Positions 55,332-64,000 of a stretch of DNA of 64,000 nucleotides are shown in pieces (position 1 is the first letter of the stretch; every line of letters starts with the position of its first letter). Both the position numbers and the translations under genes were made by a program. The DNA comes from Stagonosporopsis chrysanthemi (Eukaryota > Ascomycota > Dothideomycetes > Pleosporales > Didymellaceae), in contig JAFISE010000133.1 in the NCBI GenBank assembly GCA_022560025.1, positions 1 to 64,000 of the forward strand, given 5' to 3'. The notes under the pieces are model-generated. The model was given only the letters and a program-made list of their open reading frames with translations. It was not told the origin of the DNA and did no database searches.

Positions 55332-58300
55332 GTCACAATGGGACACTAGATGGACTAGGTTCCGAATAGAGCTTTTCGCTATCCATAACTATGTCAAGTT
55401 GGAAAAATGTCATTGGCAATACCCATCCGCTCTTACATACCGTCAGCTACACCAATCGATTAGTTGCACTCTGTGTGGCCCCTCGCCTCTGCTCACTTTC
55501 TTATCCCTATGGAATTTGACCTCAATATACATGGCCTCGGTGTAACACAACCTCCCATTGACAAAGACTGTGCCAAATCTCTGAAAAGAAGGTCAGTGAC
55601 TGATGATATCAATCTGGCGGTCACTATACGTCACCTGCAACAGCCAACATGAATCACAGCTTAAGAAGTTGCCTCTATACTTCGTTAGACTTCTGCCATC
55701 GCAGCCAGACTTCCCACAAGCCGAGTTTACCTAACAAGCCACATAAAGAAGCATCTGTTGGAGTCAGATTTATGTACAATGTCTTACCTGCATCAATGGC
55801 CTTCTGTTCTTTGTAGCATTTCATCGAATGAGAGCTTGGCGCAACGACATCCTTATTGTGAAGAGGGGGGTTTCCAAAGGTATTACGATTTTAACAACCC
55901 TTGTAGTATCGTCGTCATCAGTCGTATCGCAGGATGCCTTGTGTCGCATTATGGGCCCTCTAAGGAACCTCTCAGACAGTTCCTGGATGACATTAGGATG
56001 TTTGGACAGGCTTTTGATGGGGATGATTCTAGCAAGGTCTTCTAGGCGCCAGAATACGTTAATTCTGGCGTGCACAAGCTTGAAAGCGGCAATCTTTATG
56101 GTTGGCCACGAAGAAGCTCGTTTCTTCGGTCGATTAGATTTACACAATGCCCTTACTAAATCTTTAGTGCGCGCACAATTACTGTAGAATACAACTAAAA
56201 CTTAGCTGTAATAGCCTGGAGAATAGAGTGTAGTAAATACTACAGGTCTGCACAAAGAGATTTAGTGAGTTTGTTATAGGAGTTGTAGCCGAATTAGGGA
56301 TCTATCGTTCACCCAAATGATCGCTCAAATGAAACGAGGTTCTTCGTAATGTGGCTGGGGGGCATCAGACCTCGAATCTCGGCCCCACACGGCGTCGAAG
56401 GTGATCATTTCTCATCATATATCTCATTTTAGCTTTAGAACACCACGTGTAACCAGATATTTAGTAATCCAAAGATTTCATCTTGAGAACGTGCCCCTGT
56501 GCAGTAAGTACGAGTTTCAGATTTCTAGGGGAACCAAGGTCTGAAGCTTGATATTGGCAACAACGATGGAAAAGGACGCTCCGCTTGGTCAAAGGACAAA
56601 GTCTCAAGCTCGGTGCAACTTAGATTATATGGCAATAGTCAATTGGGAAGGGTTAAAGATGAAGAAGCCGAGGAAAAAGAAGCTGACATAGTCGTCTGCC
56701 AGCTGACGCTTGCGACTAGCGTGGGATTGTAGTCGGTGAGGGAAGCAATCATGTATCGCACGTCTCTCAAAACACATGGTCGACATACATGGATGACGCT
56801 CAAACGTATGATCAGTGGTTTCTGGAGACAAGTGTCAAAGCCACCAAGGCGAGCAACTAGTGGTGAGAGATTACTAGCGAAGTGTAGCTAAGGATAAGCA
56901 CGCGAGGGATAGATAGTCCATGACATATGAGCGTCTGATCACGGTCAAGAAGTATAGGTGAGCTGGCTTCCAAGCAAAGCTCCGTGTAGCCAAGCCAAAC
57001 CGCCGAGCCTTGGTCTGGTTCCCTGCGTCCTATCAAAAGCGCGATGTTTGACAACATGCCGATCAGACTTCAGTATCATTCAACAACCACCATATTGGGG
57101 CAAAGTGGAACCGACAACTGAATATAGACTAAGTTCAGCTGAGGGCAGTCATGTTGGTAGGAGCCCCACAGCTTAACTTGCTTGACATAAGGTTGACATG
57201 CACATAGTGGAGCATTACGGTAGGCGGGAGGTCAAGTGCGTGGACTTCGGGCGTGCAGATCAACATGTGTCGGCAATTCTTCCTCCGCTCAGACAGCATA
57301 CGCTCTTGGAATTCTATTGTGACATGTAAACAAGCGGGTGGCAGGTAGTGGTGAGGCGCCCTCCAGGACGCCAGAACACATGGTTCGAGCACTTGCGAAA
57401 TGGTGATCAATGTTGTAGTAAATACACTGTATGCATTTACGATCAGGTTCGCGGGGTCCGGAAGGACTGGCAATAATCGAGTAAGTCGTTATTCCCATAC
57501 TAGATCGCGATTGCTGGTCCTTCGGACGTGTGTAAATACGTTGGCGCATTGTTACCTCAGGCTGGTTGTTCACCTTTGCGAGATTTGCAAACAGTGCCTT
57601 CAACTTCTCTATGTATCATGGCTCTCTTCAGTGTGTGACCCAACATCTCCGCATTGCCTGCGCCCATTATTCTCAGCAAACGACAAACGCTCGATTCTTC
57701 AGAGGTCCATCCGTAGGTGCTTCTTTTTCTTGTTGGCTTGTTAAGCGCATCCGCTTTGACGCGATATCTCTTCAAAGCAGCATTTGATCTACGGCTCGAG
57801 CGGAACAGCAACCTGTCCGTTGATCCATTTGCTCAATCATATCATTAAAGCGTTGATCTCGTTCGTTTCAGCGAGGGACTGTGTGCAGGCCACAAGGTTT
57901 CACTGTCGACCATGCACAGATCGCCACCTGAGACGCACTGCCGTGCGCATCTGTGCCCAGAGCGGCGTCGTGCTTCACGTTGCTGCACGTGAGTGTGGAC
58001 GTTGCTTTTTCGTGTTGTGAGGGCATGGCTGGCATCTCGGCTCCCTGCATCGCCCTAGATCGCGTGACGCGTGTGTGCGTGCCCCTCACGTAACCGTGCA
58101 GCACACGTCGACAGGCTACAGACTAGGAATCTCAATTGCATTGTCTCACCGGAGCCTGGCGAGCGATGCGAGGAAGCCCGGATGCTTGCTGGTGATGAGC
58201 TGGCAACTCATGACGCCGCCCCAGCTGAAGTCGCCAAGCGCTTGAGTCGCTGACTACATACAGTACCAGCAGCTAGCTCGTCACCGCCAACAAGAGAACT

Positions 58301-58345
58301 GGCATACAGCGCCCTTGATTAGGCTGCTGCCATAGTCGTGTTGCA
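55332..58345. other. About 3 kb intergenic, with a possible decayed repeat
   Basis: No gene is supported. Between about 55,800 and 56,290 both strands hold frames of 108-119 codons with no recognisable product, and the 3' part (56,140-56,290) is AT-rich with loosely inverted ends (ACTAAATCTTTAGTGCGCGCAC against CACAAAGAGATTTAGTGAG). This may be a relic of a small transposon. A perfect 9-bp stem (CGCCAGAAT, six-base loop) lies at 56,046-56,069. The last part is the promoter of the RING gene. Confidence 0.4.
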
Positions 58346-61294
58346 ATGGCAGAAGGTGAGCGAGGTAGCGGTGTGCAGGGCGATCTTGAGAAGGAATTGA
58401 CGTGTTCTGTAAGTTGATATCTGTTCTTCGAGGTTGGTGTTGGAAAAGAGGGCGGGGAACCGTATCAAAGAACGTCACAGCAACATAGGGAAACGACGAC
58501 ATTCAGAGGACAGCGCGGACGGTAACGTCTTTGCTGAAATCGCTGTTTCCACGGTGCTTTTGTGTTCATTAGCGGTGATGCGCCTGCTAACGATGCTCAG
58601 ATCTGCACCGATCTTCTCTACCAGCCGCTCACGCTCCTCGACTGCCTTCACACCTTCTGCGGCGCGTGTCTGAAGGAATGGTTTGCATTCCAAGCATCTG
58701 CAGCGACCTCGATTCATCCGTATACGTGCCCCGCGTGCCGCGCCTCAGTGCGCTCTACCCAACCGAATGCGACCGTCACTACGTTGCTCGATATTTTCTT
58801 GAAAGCAAACCCGGGGAGAGGGAAGACCGACGACGAGAAGAAAGCGGACAAAGAAAAGTTCAGGCCAGGCGATAATGTGCTGCCCAGATTGCGACGAAGA
58901 GGCGGTGCTGAGGATGAGGGCGACCGCAGGGTTCTTGAAGAGGTGCAGCAGCTCAGCTTGAGGGAGGTTGGCATCCCAAGCGGCAGCAACACCACCCTAG
59001 AGCTACCAAGGGAGCGAAGGAGACATGAGAGAAGCCGCGAAGGTAGCAGAGATTCGAGACGAACGACGAGTCGTAATCTCTCACCAACACGAGCTGTTGT
59101 GCCGCAAAGGACCATCGAGCACCAGGCAAGCCTTCGCTCGCTGCTTAGCGCATCGGATCTAGGTGCAGACGAAGTAGACGAAGACCTTGTACGCCATGTG
59201 CTGGAGGAGTTGCTTGCCGAGGGCGTGGATTTGAACGACATTGGCACCACGCAGGAAGAGGAGATTACTGAACGAATTGCCGAAGCTGTACGCAGGCGCC
59301 AAGCCGAGAGGCAGTCAGAGCGACACTCAGAACGACAACGTGAGCGGCGCGAAAGACGGGAAAGGTTGGCAAGAGAAGGCTTGATGAGTTCATCCCAGAC
59401 CTCTTTGCCTCAACCACTTCGCAGTGCGCCTCTACGTGACGAAGACGTGTCAAGAAGACGAGGCCAAGGTCGCTCGGAGAGCAGAACCTCCACACCACAG
59501 AATGGCACAAGGCATGGGCCGCCAATATCGCGTCCTGGTCTGATCGACGCAGCAAATGACGGTGGCAGACAGCATAGACGCTCTTCAAGTCAGGGCAGCT
59601 CAAGATCAGCAAGAAGGGCAGAGCGCTCAGCACCTCATGCTGTGTCGTCTTCTAGACAAAGTGGCACTGGACAAGAGCGTACTTCGGCCTTGGAAAACGC
59701 GCCAGCACCGAGACGCCGTCAGTCAGACAACCAGCAATCGGGCAACGCTGAGGCGCGTCAGCAGTTTCGACGCAGCATCTACGATAGCATGGCCGCTGCG
59801 AGCCCAGTGTCACCGTTAACCACAGGCTTCAATCTACCTACCAGCGACAGCCCTACGAGCACCTTGGCGACGGTTGCCTCACCTCTGCATTCACCCCCGG
59901 CATCGATGCCAGCAGAACCGCCCATCCGTGTTCCGTCATTGCGTCGCATTACGGATCCCGCAGGTGGAAGACCGTCACGTGTCTCTCTCACAGGCACCCC
60001 GCCGCTAATCGCTCCACCTTCGTTTCTTCGCTCGACAACTGACCCTAACGTCAACGAAGCTCGCTCACGGCGAACATCGACTACGACAGCTTCAGCACCT
60101 GTCCTCTACCCGGAGCCACATATTTTATGCCATTCTTGCGGCAAGGATCATATTGAATACGAACTGCACTATAATTGCCCCCGGTGCGATAGCGGCGACT
60201 ACAACATCTGTTTGCGCTGCTTTCGTTTTGGTAAAGGGTGCAAGCACTGGTTCGGGTTTGGCTGGGCTGCTTGGTTGCGCTATGAACGCCAGGCTCCTCA
60301 AGGAGGCCACCCACCAGACACCGACCACCCTCACGTGCTGACTGGGCATCGATATCGAAGGCCGCTCGCGCAACTCATGGAATCTTCGATACCCCCACAT
60401 CTGCTTATGAGCGAGCATAACCCCGAGCAACGGAAAGAACAAGGCGTGTTTTGTGACATCTGCAAGGCGTTTGCAAATGCATGCTACTGGAAGTGCGACT
60501 ATTGTAACGAAGGAGAATGGGGATACTGCAACGATTGTGTCAATCAGGGACGTCATTGCACGCATCCGCTTCTTCCTGTGGCACACAAGTCGGAGGAAGA
60601 CTCGCCAGACAACTTCGAACCGGCGGTTCCCTCAACTCCCCACAATAACACCGATTCACTCGCACCGCCTGATCATGATAATGAGGCTATCACTCCCCCT
60701 TTGACGCCAAAGACGGCCTCATTGATGCGTGGCCCGATCCTTTTCACCATAGCGAACCTTACCTTTCGCCCGCTCACCTTCACGACCTTGTGCAATGTCT
60801 GCAGGTATCCTATTCCGCCATCAAACACTCGCTATCATTGCCTGAAATGTAATGCCGGCGATTACGATGTATGCATGGCTTGTTATCATAAGCTGGTAGT
60901 CTCCAATCGAATCAGCAAAGAGAACGGTGTCAATGGCTGGCGCAAATGCTTTCGTGGTCATCGTATGGTCATCGTAGGCTTCGAGGATCGCGACGGAGGA
61001 CAGCTGCGTATCGTGGTCCGAGATCTTGTCGGTGGCTGGGCGCTCAAAGACGACAATGAACAGGCGAGGTCACTAACGTCAAGAGCGCCACAACGATACC
61101 CGCCAGATGGTGGTACCGGATTTAGGCTGCAAGCTCGATGGGGTTACTGGCCAGAAGAAGGTGTCAAAGACGAGCTTGCATTCCCGAAGATCGCGGAGAT
61201 AAGGGAAGCGGCCGATGTTAATGGCGAGTGGTACTGGGGCATATACTGTGGAATAGCCGGTCTCTTTCCTGCCAGCCATGTTGCGAATGTCTGA
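58346..61294 (+). CDS. RING finger protein with three ZZ-type zinc fingers and C-terminal SH3 domain
   Basis: Two exons, 58,346-58,408 and 58,601-61,294, give 918 residues. The 192-bp intron (GTAAGT, GCTAAC, GCTCAG) splits the RING between Ser21 and Ile22 and restores its first cysteines. The C3HC4 RING is C20, C23, C36, H38, C41, C44, C64 and C67, so this is a likely E3 ubiquitin ligase. A long disordered, Arg/Ser/Glu-rich region follows (about 90-510). Three Cys-rich ZZ-like modules lie near 530-575 (LCHSCGKDH), 638-683 (FCDICKAFA) and 750-785 (LCNVCRYPI). Residues about 860-917 form an SH3-like domain (ELAFPKIAEIREA...WYWGIYCGIAGLFPASHV). The substrate is unknown. Confidence 0.85.
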
Positions 61295-61573
61295 GATTCC
61301 TAATCGCTCGTCCAGGGAGGCTGCATGAATACGATTACGACGCACGATGATACGAAGAGGATTGATTTAATGACAGCATTTGGTCATCTATTTGTGTAAT
61401 TTGAAGAACGGGCTCTGGCCAGCACCGTTTCCGTTCGCAAGAATGAAGGTCACGAATCAGTTTAAAGACTCAAAAGACAGGATTCAGAATTTTCAATCAT
61501 CGAAGCAGACAATTTCCATCGACGCCGCGGATGATTTGATCTAAGACGTGTAGATGGCCCCACTTATACATGG

Positions 61574-62313
61574 TTAGCTACGAAAGTCCACGTTGACTTG
61601 CCAGTGCCCAACTTTGATGTCAGGCTCCGCGGCATCTTGCAAAGTTGCAACATTGTCGGTACAAGTCTTGTTCAACGTTTGGTTGCGCATGTACTTCTGT
61701 AGACTTGAAAAAGTCAATACTGGTTGGTCTGAAGCAGAAACATGGCTCGGTATCAACAAGAAGACGTCGTCGATCTCACCATCCTCGGACATGGAACTCG
61801 TAGTTTTACGCGAATCACAGATCTGAGAGGATACAGCCGCCAAGAAGCTGGATGTGTTCGGGAATGTCAATGTGGCCTGGATGCCGTCGTGCTGCAGGAG
61901 ACGCAGAACACGGTAGACAACAAACATCTTTCCATTGATCTCGTCCTCAATAGTAGAGTCGAGGGGATCACAGATATGGTCGCCAGATTCGGGCTGCCGT
62001 CTCAGCATGACTGTCAATTTTTGGATGAATCCCCTTGTGACATTTGCCAAAGGCAAACATGATCTCATCGAGTACTGTGGAGGTGTACACAGGAGAATCT
62101 AGAACGAGGTCTGGCGTTTCTCCAAACGAGAGTGTTGACGCTCAGTGCTTTTCGGATGAGGACTCTGATGGGGTCAAGGCATCGTTCATGACATATTTTA
62201 CACGTGTAGTCTTTGGAAATTAATCTGTTGCCGTCTTCCCATGGGCTGCTGCTGAAGCCGTAAGCAGCAAGTGCGGCTTCAGCGACGTCCAAGACCCACA
62301 GAAATCCTATCAC
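61574..62313 (-). pseudogene. Open fragment without start codon, probably a truncated gene
   Basis: Two minus-strand frames, 62,313-62,065 and 62,068-61,574, lie end to end. The first (GFLWVLDVAEAALAAYGFSS... YTCKICHERCLDP) has no ATG and opens at the edge of the AT-rich patch to its right. A GTCAAC...CCACAG intron of about 62 bp might join the two as RKALS-YSMRSCLPL, but the donor is poor. The second frame ends KVGHWQVNVDFRS. I do not recognise the family. It may be the 3' part of the same broken locus as the SNF2 remnant upstream on that strand, which is inference from order and strand. Confidence 0.4.
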
Positions 62314-62339
62314 CTTGCGTCCTCGTCGTTATTGCAAAA

Positions 62340-62815
62340 CCACTAGCTCACATAATTTAGTAATTCTCGTAGAGTTCTAGTCATCTTTACGAGACTCTTG
62401 CTATGCTGCACTACGCTTCAGAAGAGCAGCAATGTCAGCTCCTTTTGTGTTGCTTGTTGACTCTAAGGTGACAACTAGTGCACTAGTACTAACAATGTCT
62501 ATTATTGACTATAATTGCTTGTCTGGTCTATTAACTTTATTTCTGAGATCTAATAACTTCTCACTGTACCTTGCATAGGCACAGGCTTTGTGCACGCAAG
62601 CTAAACAGGCTTTAAGCATAGCTTTAAGATACTCGTGTAATCAATTTCCCCTAAACCTGAGCTAAGGCTAAGTTATTTTGCTGTCTCCTTTTCTTGTCTT
62701 GTTGCGGGGTCCCTGACGTGCTTGATGATATTCTAATACCGTTGCTGTCCACTTGACAGATTGTCTTCTATTATTGTATCACGCGGTTAAAGCTGGCTAT
62801 AGGCTGACTATAGAA
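62340..62815. repeat. Moderately RIP-like AT-rich patch with a decayed frame
   Basis: Composition shifts to AT-rich with TAG- and CTAG-type words, as in a mildly mutated transposon. On the minus strand from about 62,645 to 62,377 a frame reads HEYLKAMLKACLACVHKA and later KGADIAALLKRSAA, with two internal TAG stops that could derive from CAG or TGG. No terminal repeats were found. Confidence 0.4.
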
Positions 62816-62819
62816 TGTG

Positions 62820-63160
62820 TTACCAACTTTGAGTCGCAACGAGATAGCTCTCAGAGTCACTGTTAAAGGTGTTTTTGGAGTGGACACTGCAAAAGTTCTC
62901 CCTTCTGCCGACGCTGCTTGGAGTACTGTTGCGCTGCCAAGTACTAAGACCTTGAACGCGGCACCACCAACTTACCTGCGCAAACATGCTCATTTGTGAC
63001 CAAAGACACAAACCAAGAAAGTTCATCATACCCTGTATATCTATTGTTGTGTTTTGGAGAGGTGTACCGGTCATTGCAATGCGGAAGTCCCCCCTGTAGC
63101 TCACAGACGGAGTGAGATGAGTCTATTTTGGGGCTCACGGCAATGTGAGCCTCCAATATT
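62820..63160 (-). pseudogene. SNF2-family helicase remnant, frameshifted
   Basis: The minus strand gives EAHIAVSPKIDSSHSVCELQG in one frame, then DFRIAMTGTPLQN and TIDIQGMMNFLGL in another. Together they form the SNF2 helicase stretch around the conserved TGTPLQN motif. The two parts are separated by a run of six G where four would keep the frame, so the gene is broken here. A GTAAGT follows MSMFAQ and may be a former intron donor. No flanking helicase motifs were found on either side, so most of the gene is gone. Confidence 0.75.
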
Positions 63161-63377
63161 TCGTTAAATTATGATAGAATGTCAATCATAACATAGTACA
63201 CAATAGGAGAATCTGAGTGATCTCTCTTAATCTATGGTGAGCATAGGAACTTTTCCTGATTCTGCTAGCCAATACCTACTCAGCCGAAGAGACAGCTATC
63301 ATAATCAGCACAATGGCATCGCGATTTCAAGAAGTGAGCAGACTGGTGGTCGACAAGTCACCATTCGTCTCTCACTC

Positions 63378-64000
63378 TTACTGATCACCCGCACCCTCTT
63401 GATCCTCATCCCAGTGGTCCCACACTTTCAATTGCTCACGCATATCCTTGATCTTGTCTGCAATTTGCTCAATCTCGCTCTTGGCATCTTGGTACCAAGC
63501 GTCGGCCATATCAAGCGTGGCCAGCCATTCCTGCGTCAAGATTGGCTGCTTCTTGTGCATGCCTTCTGTTTGGCGCACTTCTTCATATGCATTGTTGGAA
63601 AGATCTCGCGTACGGCGCCAATCCCGCATCAGGCTCTGCTGCTTCTTTTGCATGCATTCCATTCGACGAATCACTTTGCGCTGGTTGTTGTAGCTGCGCG
63701 TGAGGATCTCGGACCACTCGCGAGGCATTTCGATATCTGACTCAGTCTCGCCTTGCAACTCTTGCGCCGCACTATCCCGACGGAGACGTTTGCGGCCTGA
63801 GTCTGGACGATCGGTACCAGAGCTGCTTGACCGCTTACGCTTGACACCCGTAATTGTGCTATCTACGTTTGTGTCGTCTTGATTTAGCATCTCCTTCAGA
63901 ATCAACGCAATGTTGTGATCGGTTGGGATGCCTTGGCCCATCATAGCCTTCAAATTCCACTCCCAAGCCAGCAGGTAGCAGTAATGCACTTGTGACTCCA
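63378..64000 (-). CDS. Partial coiled-coil protein, 5' end beyond the window
   Basis: The minus-strand frame is open from the window edge to the stop at 63,378-63,380, giving about 207 residues of the C-terminal part. It has no certain start inside the window (the leftmost candidate codon at 63,989 is GTG). Residues: a short hydrophobic-aromatic start (HYCYLLAWEWNLKAMM), a basic Ser/Arg segment with VKRKRSSSSG and GRKRLRRD, likely a nuclear signal, then about 110 residues of charged helix (RRMECMQKKQQSLMRDWRR, EIEQIADKIKDMREQLK), probably coiled coil. Family unknown. It may be unrelated to the SNF2 remnant downstream of it. Confidence 0.6.
   Translation of the reverse strand, partial: ESQVHYCYLLAWEWNLKAMMGQGIPTDHNIALILKEMLNQDDTNVDSTITGVKRKRSSSSGTDRPDSGRKRLRRDSAAQELQGETESDIEMPREWSEILTRSYNNQRKVIRRMECMQKKQQSLMRDWRRTRDLSNNAYEEVRQTEGMHKKQPILTQEWLATLDMADAWYQDAKSEIEQIADKIKDMREQLKVWDHWDEDQEGAGDQ

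Noticed and set aside
56375..56395. Possible tRNA B box (GATTCGAGGTC on the minus strand)
   Set aside because: The flanking bases do not form a T-arm stem, and no A box or acceptor stem was found.

Overview
This is nuclear DNA of a filamentous ascomycete (Pezizomycotina, possibly Dothideomycetes; the class is an inference). The evidence is short GT-AG introns of 49-54 bp with GCTAAC-like branch sites, compact genes with typical fungal products, and a block of AT-rich repeats mutated in the manner of repeat-induced point mutation (RIP).

Positions 1-15,353 are a RIP-degraded repeat block. From 3,098 on it resolves completely into a nested stack of TA-flanked Tc1/mariner elements of the Fot1/pogo type. 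Five copies (E1-E5) belong to one family of 1,852 bp. E2 sits inside E1; E4 and E5 sit inside E3. A related 1,869-bp element (E6) sits inside E5. Also present are two solo LTRs with 5-bp target duplications, a 431-bp palindromic foldback element and a 150-bp insertion. After subtracting nested insertions and target duplications, E1-E4 each come to exactly 1,852 bp and E5 to about 1,853 bp. Decay was therefore almost entirely by substitution. Positions 1-3,095 have the same composition but were not identified.

The block stops 178 bp from the end of pex26, and a normal gene-dense region follows (15.5-39.0 kb): pex26, a PARN-like deadenylase, ILV3, a GH17 glucanase-like secreted protein, TTI1, PDS5, a small membrane protein, an EBP/EXPERA-family isomerase-like protein and a CBM21 PP1-targeting subunit. 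Divergent pairs share promoters (pex26/PARN, ILV3/GH17, TTI1/PDS5).

From 39.0 to 48.2 kb there is a roughly 9-kb stretch of normal base composition with no convincing gene. It holds a 154-bp TA-flanked hairpin element. It ends at a two-exon mitochondrial BolA gene. Then come a secreted Gln/Gly/Asn/Thr-repeat protein encoded over a minisatellite, a divergent pair (maltose-type acetyltransferase and Ste14/ICMT methyltransferase), a 3-kb intergenic stretch, and a RING-ZZ-ZZ-ZZ-SH3 protein.

The right end (61.5-63.2 kb) is decayed: an open fragment lacking a start codon, a partly RIP-like patch, and a frameshifted SNF2-helicase remnant. A coiled-coil gene then runs off the window edge. No rRNA, tRNA or CRISPR array was recognised.
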